Source of the DNA: an uncultured Roseobacter sp.
Lineage (GTDB): Bacteria > Pseudomonadota > Alphaproteobacteria > Rhodobacterales > Rhodobacteraceae
Assembly (NCBI GenBank): GCA_947488305.1
Contig: CANKZM010000010.1
Coordinates: 1-64,000 of the forward strand
Direction of reading: 5' to 3'
DNA length: 64,000 bases
Position numbers and translations under genes: made by a program. The notes below the pieces were generated by a model, which saw only the letters and a program-made list of their open reading frames with translations, was not told the origin of the DNA and did no database searches. Below, in pieces: positions 1 to 8,453 of this stretch; positions within the stretch are counted from its first letter, which is position 1, and every line of letters begins with the position of its first letter.

Positions 1-69
1 TCGCTCTACACGATCCCGGCGAAAAAGCATCAGGTGCCTGCGACCACCCGTCTGGAGCCAGTGTATTGA
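1..69 (+). CDS. acsF: C-terminal end of probable AcsF (Mg-protoporphyrin IX monomethyl ester oxidative cyclase)
   Basis: The window opens inside an open frame that ends in TGA at 67-69. Only the last 22 residues are visible; they end in RLEPVY. No domain can be seen. The assignment rests on position: in Roseobacter-group photosynthesis clusters, acsF, the aerobic di-iron cyclase that forms ring E of bacteriochlorophyll, lies directly upstream of puhE-hemA. The short C-terminus is compatible with AcsF, but another puh-operon gene cannot be excluded. Confidence 0.55.
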   Translation, partial: SLYTIPAKKHQVPATTRLEPVY

Positions 70-94
70 GACGCGCGATCGCGCATACCCTAAC

Positions 95-114
95 GCCCGG
101 CGGGAACGCCGGGC
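95..114 (+). other. Intercistronic hairpin between acsF and puhE
   Basis: A perfect 8-bp stem (GCCCGGCG / CGCCGGGC) closes a GGAA tetraloop of the GNRA type. No T-run follows, so it is not an intrinsic terminator. It more likely marks an mRNA processing or stabilising structure within the puh operon. The puhE ribosome binding site (GAGAGG, about 129-134) lies just downstream. Confidence 0.6.
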
Positions 115-142
115 AGCACCTCCTGTTCCGAGAGGTCGATCT

Positions 143-958
143 ATGACCATCTGGTCCGCGCTGCTTCTGGCTCTTTTCGTCTGGTGGTTCTCCACCGGGG
201 CGATCCTCTGGGTTGTGAAAACAACGGACAAACGCGGCCCTAACGCTGGCTTACGCGCGACGCTCTGGGGGCTGCCTATGCTCGCCCTGGGCCTCTGGGG
301 GTTCTTTGCGACCCTTGCCAGCACCTCTGTCACAGCGGCTTGTCTCGCCTTTCTCTCCGCCTTGTGCATCTGGGGCTGGATCGAACTGGCGTTTCTGACC
401 GGGGTCATCACCGGCCCCAACACCTACGATCTGCCGCCCAATACCCCTGAATGGGAGCGTTTTATCCGCGCTTGGGGCACGCTGGCCTATCACGAGATGT
501 TGCTTGTGGGCACCCTGATCTGCCTTGTCCTCGTCAGTCAGGACGCGCCGAATATCTTTGGCGTCTGGACCTTCGCAGTGCTGTTCTTTGCCCGTCTCTC
601 CGCCAAGCTGAACCTCTATCTCGGTGTGCCAAAGATCAATGTGGATTTCCTGCCCTCGGCCCTCTCGCATCTTGCGACCTATTTCCGGATCAGACCGCTG
701 AACTGGCTGTTTCCGATCTCTGTCACGGCGCTTACCTTCGCCACCGCCTGCTGGCTGGAGCGGCTTTACGGCGCCACGAGCGAAGGCCAGCTTATCGGCT
801 TTTCCCTACTGACCGCCATCACGGCGCTGGCGCTCCTCGAACACTGGGTAATGGTTCTGCCAATCCCGGACGAAAAACTGTGGCGCTGGATGCTTCCCGC
901 GACCACACAACCAACACCAAAAACATCGACACTTAAAGGGGGACATCATGGACTTTGA
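143..958 (+). CDS. puhE: Photosynthetic complex assembly protein PuhE (DUF3623)
   Basis: A 271-residue integral membrane protein with about seven hydrophobic segments, starting with an N-terminal one (residues 3-25). The pattern and length match PuhE, the 'putative photosynthetic complex assembly protein 2' encoded in puh operons; loss of the R. capsulatus homologue impairs photosynthetic complex and pigment accumulation. It sits between the acsF end and hemA, as in Roseobacter clusters. Its last 11 bases overlap the hemA start, and the hemA ribosome binding site lies inside its coding end, so the two are probably translationally coupled. Confidence 0.9.
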   Translation: MTIWSALLLALFVWWFSTGAILWVVKTTDKRGPNAGLRATLWGLPMLALGLWGFFATLASTSVTAACLAFLSALCIWGWIELAFLTGVITGPNTYDLPPNTPEWERFIRAWGTLAYHEMLLVGTLICLVLVSQDAPNIFGVWTFAVLFFARLSAKLNLYLGVPKINVDFLPSALSHLATYFRIRPLNWLFPISVTALTFATACWLERLYGATSEGQLIGFSLLTAITALALLEHWVMVLPIPDEKLWRWMLPATTQPTPKTSTLKGGHHGL

Positions 959-2162
959 TGCACTGTTCCAATCTCAACTGGACACATTGAAGGAAGATGG
1001 CAACTACCGCATCTTCGCTGAACTGGAACGGCAGGCGGGCAAGTTCCCCCAGGCCCGATGCCATGATGAAGAAGCCCCCGATCAAGTGACAGTCTGGTGT
1101 TCAAACGATTACCTCGGCATGGGTCAGAACTCCACGGTGATCAACGCCATGAAGGGTGCGATCGACGCCTATGGGACGGGTGCGGGAGGCACGCGGAACA
1201 TCTCCGGCACCAACCACGCCCACAAGCTGCTGGAGGCCGAACTGGCCGATCTGCACCACAAGGAAGACGCATTGCTCTTTACCTCCGGCTATGTGTCGAA
1301 CTGGGCCGCCTTGTCGACCCTCGGGGCCCGACTGCCCGACTGCGTGATCCTCTCCGATGAGCTCAACCACGCCTCCATGATCGAAGGTATCCGCCATTCC
1401 CGCGCCAACAAGGTGCTGTGGCGGCACAACGACCCCGAAGATCTGGACCGCAAGCTCAGCGCCCTGCCCGCCAACTGCCCCAAGATCGTGGCCTTTGAGA
1501 GCGTCTATTCGATGGACGGCGACATCTGCCCGATGCAGGAGATCGTCGAAGTGGCCGAGAAACACGGTGCCATGACCTATCTTGACGAGGTGCACGCGGT
1601 GGGCCTCTACGGGCCACGCGGCGGCGGTATTTCCGAGCAGGAAGGGCTGCAAAACCGCATTACCCTTATCGAAGGTACCCTGGGCAAGGCCTACGGCGTC
1701 GTGGGAGGCTATATCACGGGCTCTGAAGCGCTTTGCGACTTCATCCGCTCCTTTGCCTCCGGTTTCATCTTTACGACCGCCCTGCCGCCTGCGGTGGCCA
1801 CGGCGGCACAAGCCTCCATCCGGCACCTCAAGCAATCGGATCAGGAGCGTATCTTGCAACGTGAACGCGTGGCCTATCTGCGCAAGCGGTTGGACCAGGA
1901 GGGGATCCCGCACCTGGACAATCCAAGCCACATCATTCCGGTGATGATCAAAGACCCGGTGAAATGCCGGATGATCGCCGATTACCTGATGCAGCAGTAT
2001 GGCATTTACGTGCAGCCCATCAACTATCCGACAGTGCCGAAAGGCACCGAACGGCTGCGCTTTACCCCGGGTCCGCTGCACAGCATCGACGATATCGAAC
2101 ATCTGGTGCTGGCGCTGAAAGAACTTTGGAAGCAATGCGCAATTTCTCACGCGGTTGCCTGA
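948..2162 (+). CDS. hemA: 5-aminolevulinate synthase
   Basis: A 404-residue PLP enzyme that condenses glycine and succinyl-CoA to 5-aminolevulinate, the first committed tetrapyrrole precursor (C4 pathway of alphaproteobacteria). Visible signatures are the glycine-rich [13 protein letters not shown] segment (about 76-88), the PLP-contacting [10 protein letters not shown] (about 213-222) and the Schiff-base lysine in GTLGKAYG (K247). Length is normal. The start is preceded by a strong AAAGGGGG. Location in the puh operon ties ALA supply to bacteriochlorophyll demand. A second ALA synthase elsewhere in the genome would not be surprising (R. sphaeroides has hemA and hemT) but cannot be judged here. 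Confidence 0.97.
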   Translation: MDFDALFQSQLDTLKEDGNYRIFAELERQAGKFPQARCHDEEAPDQVTVWCSNDYLGMGQNSTVINAMKGAIDAYGTGAGGTRNISGTNHAHKLLEAELADLHHKEDALLFTSGYVSNWAALSTLGARLPDCVILSDELNHASMIEGIRHSRANKVLWRHNDPEDLDRKLSALPANCPKIVAFESVYSMDGDICPMQEIVEVAEKHGAMTYLDEVHAVGLYGPRGGGISEQEGLQNRITLIEGTLGKAYGVVGGYITGSEALCDFIRSFASGFIFTTALPPAVATAAQASIRHLKQSDQERILQRERVAYLRKRLDQEGIPHLDNPSHIIPVMIKDPVKCRMIADYLMQQYGIYVQPINYPTVPKGTERLRFTPGPLHSIDDIEHLVLALKELWKQCAISHAVA

Positions 2163-2181
2163 AATAGCACAATTGTGACTG

Positions 2182-2210
2182 TTGACTCTGGCTGTGATCT
2201 TCTACGTTAT
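2182..2210 (+). promoter_or_regulatory. Candidate sigma-70 promoter of cycA
   Basis: TTGACT (2182-2187) and CGTTAT (2205-2210) are separated by 17 bp in the 73-bp gap between hemA and cycA, with the cycA ribosome binding site 15 bp further on. It would allow expression of the cytochrome separately from the puh operon. Sequence match only. Confidence 0.4.
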
Positions 2211-2235
2211 CTCCCAATCACTATGGGAGACTACA

Positions 2236-2673
2236 ATGACTAGGACACTCGCAGCCATCTTCGCCATGAGTATCGTCGCCGCCCCTGCCCTTGCAGACGG
2301 CCACGCCGGACCTGGCGACGCCGCAGCCGGCGAAAAAACATTCAGCAAGTGCAAATCCTGCCACATGATCGTTTCCGACGCGGGGGACGAGATTGTAAAA
2401 GGCGGCCGTACCGGCCCGAACCTTTATGGCGTGATCGGTCGTCAAGCCGGCACTGCCGACTTCCGCTACGGCGATGATCTTGTTGCCGCAGGCGAAGCCG
2501 GACTTGTCTGGGATGCCGCAAACCTCGCTGAATACGTCGTTGATCCGCGGGCCTTCCTGCGCACCTATCTCGACGACAGCAAGGCCAAATCAAAAATGGC
2601 CTACAAGCTCAAGAAAGGCGGCGAAGACGTAGCAGCCTATCTGGCATCCGTGGCACCCGCACCGGAAAGCTGA
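2236..2673 (+). CDS. cycA: Cytochrome c2, periplasmic electron donor
   Basis: A 145-residue class I c-type cytochrome. The start at 2236 is chosen because GGGAGA stands 5 bases upstream and the resulting N-terminus is a clean Sec signal peptide (cut after ALA, about residue 20). The haem attachment site is CKSCH (39-43), and the likely axial methionine is M121 in KSKMAYKL. Cytochrome c2 re-reduces the photo-oxidised reaction centre, here probably through the PufC tetraheme subunit, and carries electrons from bc1 to oxidases. It is the last gene of the puh block and is followed by a strong terminator. Confidence 0.93.
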   Translation: MTRTLAAIFAMSIVAAPALADGHAGPGDAAAGEKTFSKCKSCHMIVSDAGDEIVKGGRTGPNLYGVIGRQAGTADFRYGDDLVAAGEAGLVWDAANLAEYVVDPRAFLRTYLDDSKAKSKMAYKLKKGGEDVAAYLASVAPAPES

Positions 2674-2698
2674 TCCCCCGACACTGCGAAAACAAATG

Positions 2699-2729
2699 CG
2701 CCGCTTCTGTCAGAAGCGGCGTTTTTTTT
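2699..2729 (+). terminator. Rho-independent terminator after cycA
   Basis: A perfect 11-bp inverted repeat (CGCCGCTTCTG / CAGAAGCGGCG, 2699-2709 and 2711-2721) with a minimal loop is followed directly by eight T residues (2722-2729). It ends the puh superoperon. Confidence 0.93.
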
Positions 2730-2781
2730 GGTCAGCGACGGTCATTTCAGAGATTAGACAAAAAGTAGTCAGGGTCCGATT

Positions 2782-2800
2782 TGAGCCCAAAGCGGGCTCA
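2782..2800 (-). terminator. Possible terminator hairpin downstream of the DUF3604 gene
   Basis: Seven-base arms TGAGCCC / GGGCTCA surround a 5-base loop, 27 bp beyond the DUF3604 stop codon. There is no long U-tract on the minus strand, so it is a weak candidate. Confidence 0.35.
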
Positions 2801-2826
2801 GAAAGTTCTCCCGACCAGCTGCAGTT

Positions 2827-4743
2827 TCAACGTGCAGGCGTATACCAGATTGGCGAGGTGTACGCGCGTTCAATGGTCTTCATTGTAACTTCTGGGACGA
2901 AGGCCGCATCCGCAAAATAGACAGCGTCATAAGCCGTCCATCGTGGCGTCGGAATTTCAAGAACCCTTGCGTAGTAGAATGCGCTCATCGACGGATCAAA
3001 CTCTGGGTCTTGCCAGACAGTGATCAACTCTGACGCACCAATTGTGTTGGCCCACGTCGCGTTCTCCAAATCAACCGTGTCCCCGACCGGTGGAAGCTTT
3101 CCTTCGGCGTCAGGCGCACGATCTCCAGCCCACACAACATCAAAAATCTTTTCTTGTGTGTTTCCCTCAGCATCCAACCATCCTTTGATGATTTGAATGC
3201 GATCAAGATTTCCGGAAAAAGGATCCTTGATGGCTGCGACCAGAAAGCTTGGGGCTGCACCGTCCGAAGGCATAGGCATCAAATCGCCACCCATTGGGAC
3301 GCCTTTACCGTAACCCCGCGCCGCCGGATTTCTGCTTTGTGCGTCTTGTTCACTGAACTCCCATCCACCGAAGAAACGGACACCGATCCTGGGACCCGTT
3401 GTCCCATAGGCCTCCTTGCGTTTCATCGCATCCCAGATTGCAGCCCGTGTATTCTCGGTCGCCCAGACCGCCATCAAACCGGTTGCTCCAAGTTGCCAGT
3501 CTTTGACGACGCGCCCGTCGAAATCAAACGCGTTTCCGGTGGAGCGCTCGGCCGTAGGCTCACTTGCTGGAAACTTGCCAAAGAAGTTTTCTTCTTCAGC
3601 GGTAGAAATGCCGGTGTGAGAGTCAGTTGAGCCAATCAAACCGAACTTGAACGGGTTAACCCCAAATTCGGCTTCCAACGCCAATCCTCTCTTAAGGGCT
3701 TCGCGCGCATATTCGTATTCGATCATGCCCGGTTCTTTGGGAACAACATTCAGATTGCCTGCGTCCCAGATCTCGAAATCTGCGAACTCGTCAGATGGTG
3801 AAAGGCTGGGGTGTGTTTCAGATGTGCCTTTGGTTTGGGTGATCTCGTAAAGAGGTTCCCATCTTGCCCGTTTCTTCGCCCATTCTGCGTCAATCGGAAT
3901 TCCATCAGGTGTTTCGGTTGCAAACATCAGGCCATTCGACAGGTTACCGTTGTGTGGGATGGCCAACACCCGGCCACCTGTCTCTTTTTCGTAGTTGGCC
4001 ATCCAATCCCAAAGCTCATTCGGGATTTCTGTGTCGAATGTCGTAAGGGGGCGGATCCGGTCCGCCAATGCCTTTCCATCGCGGTATATGATGTTGCGGT
4101 GCAAGTTGTTGCCGCCACCGATGTTTGAAGTCCATTCATATCCGATCAATGCAGAGAACCTTCCCGGATCATCGTGTCTTTCAACGATTTCAGTCTGCAT
4201 GCGCCACATATCGAACTGAGTGTCAGGGTCTGTAATGGCGTCTGGGATTTGACCTAACCCCTGCAGGGTGATCATTTCCATGAGGGCCTCTGTCGCAGCC
4301 GCGCCGCCCGTGTTCATCCCCACACTCCATCTTTTCAATATCGGATCTGCGAGCAGGTTTGGATCGCCAGCCACAACACCCGCCATGACACCCAGTGCGT
4401 CCGAATGATCTGCAATCACCATCCAATCATAAGGTCTGGACAGTTTTACAGGCTGGCCGGTGTTTGAAATGATTTCTTCGCCTTTTGCAAAGCGCAACGC
4501 CTCGTCCGGACCGACACGCGTACCCGCGGCGATGGCATCAGGAGACCAGGATGTGTGCAAATGCTGCTCACCCCACAAAGGTAAAGTAGGATAAGAGCGT
4601 CCAGCATATGGTGAATAGCCTGGCTGATTGAAAAAGCGTTCAACTTTGGCTGGATCAATTGTCCCACCGTCGGTGGTAACTTGCGCATAAGCGGCGGCTG
4701 GCAGGAGTACTACCATCGACATTAGAAGCTTCAGGAAGTGCAT
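2827..4743 (-). CDS. DUF3604 domain protein, exported
   Basis: A 638-residue protein with a clear N-terminal signal peptide (cut after AYAQ, about residue 21). The body begins with a PHP-like metal-binding pattern, LWGEQHLHTSWSPDA (about 56-70) and VIADHSDALG (about 109-118), as in the DUF3604 family. These are large periplasmic proteins of uncertain function that resemble metal-dependent phosphoesterases or amidohydrolases. Histidine/aspartate clusters later (IPHNGNLSNG; STDSHTG) fit a metal site. It stands alone, convergent with cycA. Substrate unknown. Confidence 0.8.
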   Translation of the reverse strand: MHFLKLLMSMVVLLPAAAYAQVTTDGGTIDPAKVERFFNQPGYSPYAGRSYPTLPLWGEQHLHTSWSPDAIAAGTRVGPDEALRFAKGEEIISNTGQPVKLSRPYDWMVIADHSDALGVMAGVVAGDPNLLADPILKRWSVGMNTGGAAATEALMEMITLQGLGQIPDAITDPDTQFDMWRMQTEIVERHDDPGRFSALIGYEWTSNIGGGNNLHRNIIYRDGKALADRIRPLTTFDTEIPNELWDWMANYEKETGGRVLAIPHNGNLSNGLMFATETPDGIPIDAEWAKKRARWEPLYEITQTKGTSETHPSLSPSDEFADFEIWDAGNLNVVPKEPGMIEYEYAREALKRGLALEAEFGVNPFKFGLIGSTDSHTGISTAEEENFFGKFPASEPTAERSTGNAFDFDGRVVKDWQLGATGLMAVWATENTRAAIWDAMKRKEAYGTTGPRIGVRFFGGWEFSEQDAQSRNPAARGYGKGVPMGGDLMPMPSDGAAPSFLVAAIKDPFSGNLDRIQIIKGWLDAEGNTQEKIFDVVWAGDRAPDAEGKLPPVGDTVDLENATWANTIGASELITVWQDPEFDPSMSAFYYARVLEIPTPRWTAYDAVYFADAAFVPEVTMKTIERAYTSPIWYTPAR

Positions 4744-5198
4744 GGTAACTCATCCTTCACGGAAAGTGTGGCTGCTTAGATATGTGTTCAGTATTCAGCA
4801 AGCAGGGATTTGGATCAATCATCTCAGTTGACCGGGTGGGACATGTGGCCGAACCAACCTTGAGCTTGCATTACTGGTATTGCAAAGAAAGTCGGCAATG
4901 TCCGTTGACCCGTCCCTGGCCGCTGAAATCCAATGTCTTCTTTGGGCTGCCTGCTGACAACCGACCAAAACACTCAGATGACAGCTAAGAGCCCAAAGCG
5001 GACATGCCAAATTTATTCTGCGTATGCACAACCAGAGAATTTTTCTGCACTGGCAACAAAATCTGTTCTGCGGTGTTGCAGAGATTGCTGCCATTCCTGC
5101 AGGGTGCAGCGAACCCTTTGCGATGAATTCACAAGTCGGCGGACAAATTGTGAATTTGCTGCGCGTACGCCAACGACCGACTCGTGGAAACTTTGTCA
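4744..5198. other. Intergenic stretch without a recognised gene
   Basis: About 455 bp between the DUF3604 gene and the end of the broken GlxA gene. Frames crossing it give cysteine- and arginine-rich translations with no family resemblance. No terminator, tRNA or repeat was recognised. It presumably holds the DUF3604 promoter on the minus strand. Confidence 0.5.
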
Positions 5199-6236
5199 TC
5201 ATTCCGCAGCAATTGGCTTTGCGATCTGCGCAATGCGTTGGAATTTCTTTCGATAGGCCGCTGGTGAAAGACCGACACCTCGTTTGAACACTCAACGGAA
5301 TGAAGCAGGGTCTTCGTAACCAACCGACCTACCAACATCGTCTACAGATTGGGCCTCAGTTTCGAGCATCTGTTTGGCTTCTTCAATCCTGAGCGCCTGC
5401 ACATATTCTATTGGTGCAAAACCGGTTGCCGCGCGAAATCGGCGCGAAAAAGTACGCGGGTTCAGCCCAGATCGCTCAACCATTTGTTCGGCCGGCTTTG
5501 TCACCGCATAATTGTCTGCGATCCAGACCTGGCAATCAGAAATTTGCGCATCCGAGGTTTCCATTGGACGGGTCATAACTGAGTAAGGTGACTGGCCTTC
5601 CGAGTGACCGGTGATCAGAAAGACTTTCGCAGTTTCAATCGCCTGCCGGTACCCGCAGAACCTGGCGATCAGGTAGACGGCCAGATCATGCCACGCACTG
5701 ACCCCACCTGCCGTCACAATGCGGTCTACTTCGGCTGCCAAACACAAAACAGATTCATTGCGAAAGGCGACTTTTGGATAATGCCGTTGGAACATATCGC
5801 GATACGCCCAATGTGCCGTCGCTTCCCTCCCGTCCAAGAGCCCTGCTTCAGCAAGAAGAAGCGATCCTGAGCAAACGGACGACAGTACAGCGCCATCGGT
5901 ATGCATTTTCCGCAACCAAGCGATTTCTCGGGGATATCGGCCCTTTGGTACATCGTAGATCGATGTGTACATGTCGCAGATGACAACGGCATCCGGAGTG
6001 GCTTGGTTATCCGCCGACATATGCGGTTCGACTGGAATATTGCCAATACAATGGAATGGCTTTCCATCAGCCGAAACTATTTTGATGTCTAGCAATTCGT
6101 CACCCGGCGCCCCGGCAACCATGTCAGGATAAACTGCCCCAACTGACTGTAAGACATCATACAAACCATAGAGTACCGACGCCGATGATTCTGGGGCGGC
6201 GAGAAGAGCAATAAGGGGCTTCTTGGGTTTGGTCAT
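5199..6236 (-). pseudogene. GlxA-family AraC-type regulator interrupted by an in-frame stop
   Basis: The frame starting at 6236 (MTKPKKPLIALLAAPESS) encodes a DJ-1/PfpI-like ligand domain (SVCSGSLLLAEAG elbow) followed by an AraC DNA-binding domain. The first stop, TGA at 5292-5294, falls in the second helix-turn-helix after YEDPASFR. Reading on in the same frame gives VFKRGVGLSPAAYRKKFQRI, the expected family C-terminus, for 30 residues up to a second TGA at 5199-5201. One codon change (e.g. CGA to TGA) explains this. The product would lack part of the DNA-binding domain. It is paralogous to the intact gene at 9574. Confidence 0.8.
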
Positions 6237-6269
6237 GATTGCGCTTTGTCCAATTAGGCACGGAACTGG

Positions 6270-6290
6270 CAAGTATGCCATATATACTTG
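6270..6290. promoter_or_regulatory. Palindromic operator candidate between divergent genes
   Basis: CAAGTAT and ATACTTG arms, 7 bp apart, lie between the GlxA-type gene (minus, start 6236) and the FAD-oxidoreductase stump (plus, start 6383). A further half-like CAGTATGCC follows at about 6293. Position and symmetry suit a binding site for the adjacent regulator. Inference only. Confidence 0.4.
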
Positions 6291-6382
6291 TCCAGTATGC
6301 CTTGTACCTGGCCATAATGCCACTCTGATAATTCTGAACCTCGTGTATGAGTAGAGGTGAATTTATTAAAAGGACTTCCACG

Positions 6383-6520
6383 ATGGATGATTTTAGGAAC
6401 AGTCTGGGAATGCTTTCGCATGATTTTCATGGCGAGATAATTGGCCCGGAAGACGCGCGGTTTGATGATGCGCGCGGGGTCTGGAATGCGATGATAGATC
6501 GCCGCGCTGCGCTGATGGAC
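6383..6520 (+). pseudogene. N-terminal stump of an FAD-linked oxidoreductase (PCMH/BBE type)
   Basis: From ATG 6383 (AGGA upstream) the product reads MDDFRNSLGMLSHDF, then GEIIGPEDARFDDARGVWNA and MIDRRAALMDKA. This is the characteristic start of FAD-binding oxidoreductases, which continue 'VWNAMIDRRPALI...' into the flavin-binding PCMH domain. Homology stops at about 6515-6520. The frame then runs to a stop at 6640 through the antisense of another gene. About 45 of an expected 450 or more residues remain, so no activity is expected. Confidence 0.65.
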
Positions 6521-6849
6521 AAGGCGACGCCATCGCCGCTGCCGCGCGCCGGATCATGGCACGTCCCGCAGGAAATATTGCGATTACCTGAAAGGATCGG
6601 GTCAAAGAACAGATTGCGCCCAAGCTCAACGACGGCTTGATCTGGCGCGCCTTCAAAAAGAAAATCACTGTCGCGTAGGCTGTCTGGCCATTGCGCCGAC
6701 ACCGGATTTTCCGCCTTTGTGGAGTCGGGCGCCCAAAGCAGCGCAAGGGCCGTACCCAAAACATAAGCATACCCAGTCAGCGCATTTCCGATCAACGAAT
6801 AGGTTGATCCTGATGCCATAGATAATTTGCAATTTCCGTCGATAGACAT
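6515..6849 (-). pseudogene. N-terminal stump of a di-haem cytochrome c peroxidase / MauG-like protein
   Basis: Starting at 6849 with a good ribosome binding site (AAGGA), the frame encodes a hydrophobic leader and then ELGRNLFFDPILSGNRNISC, continuing GTCHDPARGSGDGVALSI. This is the first haem-binding segment (CGTCH) of bacterial di-haem peroxidases. Family resemblance ends at about 6515, and the frame stops at 6427. The second haem domain and most of the protein are missing. Its break point coincides with that of the convergent FAD-oxidoreductase stump, indicating a deletion that removed the distal parts of both genes. Confidence 0.7.
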
Positions 6850-6890
6850 TTGATTTCCTTGAATATAGGAAGCGGGGTCGGCGCGCGCCG

Positions 6891-7103
6891 CTACAGCATA
6901 CGGTGCGGGTATTTGGGGTCGGGTTTGAGATCACGCAGATGCTCGAGTCCCACATCCCGCAATAGATAGACGGGCATGTCTGAGAGTTTTTGATACATGT
7001 GGACGTATCGCCGCCGCTCACGCCACTTGCGAGGCAGTTTCGCCAAGCTGTGGAGGATCGTCAGTCTGGCATTGGATACATAGAGACTGTTTGTGAAGGT
7101 CAT
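6891..7103 (-). CDS. DUF1127 small basic protein
   Basis: 70 residues. The C-terminal half carries the DUF1127 pattern YQKLSDMPVYLLRDVGLEHL in an arginine-rich context (RKWRERRRY). Members of this family in alphaproteobacteria are small stress-related or RNA-associated proteins (e.g. CcaF1 of Rhodobacter sphaeroides). Its ATG overlaps the stop of the upstream monooxygenase gene in an ATGA, so translation is coupled. Specific role unknown. Confidence 0.75.
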   Translation of the reverse strand: MTFTNSLYVSNARLTILHSLAKLPRKWRERRRYVHMYQKLSDMPVYLLRDVGLEHLRDLKPDPKYPHRML

Positions 7104-8320
7104 TGTTTTGTGCCTTTGGCAAGCAGGGTCTGATACGGGGCGCGACCGGCAACTTTTTGATCGCGCAGAGTGTCGTACGATTGGGGCGCGCGCGCGGCCA
7201 CATGCGAAGCGATGCGACGTGCGCTCACGCCTGCGGCATGGAAAAAACCCTGAAATACGGGGGTATATCCTGTGAACCACAGGCCGGGATTGTTGACGTC
7301 TTGCTGCCCCATCGGATGCAGCGGGTAGCCTTTGGAATCCAGTACTCCGAGATCGCTGAAAAGCTCCTCCAGCTCGGGCCTGTAGCCGGTAGCGCAGATC
7401 ACAACATCGGCGCGAAGTTTGCGACCATTGGCCAATTCGACGGTGTAGTCGCCAAAGCCAACAACCTGAGGCACGGCCTCAAAGCGCCCTGCTTTCAGCG
7501 CAGCCACAAACCCGTCATCCAGCGCGAATGTCACGCCATCCTTGAGCATGCGTGAGCCGCCGCCCAGCTTGTGACGTCGCAAGCCATGGCGCCGCAGATC
7601 GCCAAAAAACGCCCATTGCATGAAGCCGAACATCGGATCGAGCGACCACTTTGGGAACCGCGCAAACAGGTTCGCCATACGTTGCAGCGAAAAGCCAAAA
7701 ATATTTGATGGCAGGATCGATGGCCCATGGCGAACTGCGATCCAGACCCGGGCGGGGCTGCTGCGTGACAGGTGGTTCAGCACGTCCGAGCCGGAGTTGC
7801 CGGCCCCCACAACAACAATGTTCTTGCCGTCATATTCCGAGGGGTCGCCAAAATCTGCTGTGTGGATCACCTTGCCGCCGAAATCTTCCATTCCCGGCCA
7901 AACGGGCATTTCGGGTAGTTTTTCGCGCCCTGTGGCCACGACAAGATCAGTGCAGTTATAGCTGCCTTTGTTGGTGTCGATTTTCCAAAGACCGTCCTCG
8001 CGGCACACCGACTTGACAGACGTACTGAACACAATGTGTGCTTTCAGCCCCTCCGCGTAGTCACTCAGATAGTCGACCACCGCGTCACGCGGCAAAAACC
8101 TGTCCTTGGCGCGTGGCCCGTGGTGCTCCGGCAGGCGGGCGAAATGGCGGTGAATGTTCAGGCGAAGTTTGGGATGACGCGCGCGCCAGGGGTCCGCGAC
8201 GCGATCCGATGCTTCCAGGACGGTGACGGCGATGCCGCGTTTGAGCAGCTCTGTGGCCGCTGTCATACCGGACAATCCGGCACCGATCACAATGGCATGC
8301 GTTGCATGGGGAATAGTCAT
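7100..8320 (-). CDS. Flavin-containing monooxygenase-type NAD(P)/FAD oxidoreductase
   Basis: 406 residues from ATG 8320, preceded by GGGAG. An N-terminal FAD Rossmann motif, AIVIGAGLSGMTAATELL (about 8-25), is followed by a central NAD(P) motif, NIVVVGAGNSGSDVLNHL (about 160-177), and the ATGYRPEL segment typical of FMO/CzcO-type enzymes. Likely a soluble monooxygenase for a nitrogen, sulfur or carbonyl substrate; the substrate cannot be read from sequence. It is transcribed away from a palindrome and repeat element at 8375-8434 and is coupled to the DUF1127 gene. The nearby homocysteine methyltransferase-type gene and GlxA regulators suggest catabolism of methylated amines or similar compounds, but this is speculative. 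Confidence 0.82.
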   Translation of the reverse strand: MTIPHATHAIVIGAGLSGMTAATELLKRGIAVTVLEASDRVADPWRARHPKLRLNIHRHFARLPEHHGPRAKDRFLPRDAVVDYLSDYAEGLKAHIVFSTSVKSVCREDGLWKIDTNKGSYNCTDLVVATGREKLPEMPVWPGMEDFGGKVIHTADFGDPSEYDGKNIVVVGAGNSGSDVLNHLSRSSPARVWIAVRHGPSILPSNIFGFSLQRMANLFARFPKWSLDPMFGFMQWAFFGDLRRHGLRRHKLGGGSRMLKDGVTFALDDGFVAALKAGRFEAVPQVVGFGDYTVELANGRKLRADVVICATGYRPELEELFSDLGVLDSKGYPLHPMGQQDVNNPGLWFTGYTPVFQGFFHAAGVSARRIASHVAARAPQSYDTLRDQKVAGRAPYQTLLAKGTKQ

Positions 8321-8374
8321 TACAAGTCTCCCGACTGGATTGATTAGGACTGATTTCTGAAAGAGGTTTGGCAC

Positions 8375-8391
8375 TCACGACTGAGTCGTGA
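8375..8391. promoter_or_regulatory. Perfect 17-bp palindrome upstream of the monooxygenase gene
   Basis: TCACGACT-G-AGTCGTGA, two perfect 8-bp arms around one base, 55 bp upstream of the monooxygenase start (8320). It is fused to the left end of the repeat that recurs before the GlxA regulator gene, making it a plausible operator. Confidence 0.5.
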
Positions 8392-8434
8392 TATGCTAGG
8401 AATTGCCCAAAACGGTGAGTATCGGACACCTCCG
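8387..8434. repeat. Copy 1 of a roughly 48-bp direct repeat (promoter-proximal element)
   Basis: Shares CGTGATATGC, AAACGGTGA and ATCGGACAC in the same order and spacing with 9527-9573 (exact offset 1140 bp, about 80 percent identical by eye). It lies between the monooxygenase start and the end of the methyltransferase gene. It may be a shared binding site for the GlxA regulator or a duplicated leader. Confidence 0.6.
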
Positions 8435-8453
8435 TGATTGCGAGGTCTGACCC

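Noticed and set aside
1101-2150. 349-codon minus-strand frame opposite hemA
   Set aside because: Antisense shadow of a conserved ALA synthase, without motifs or ribosome binding site.
4819-5295. 158-codon minus-strand frame downstream of the broken GlxA gene
   Set aside because: Overlaps the real C-terminal coding frame of the GlxA gene; cysteine/arginine-rich with no family match.
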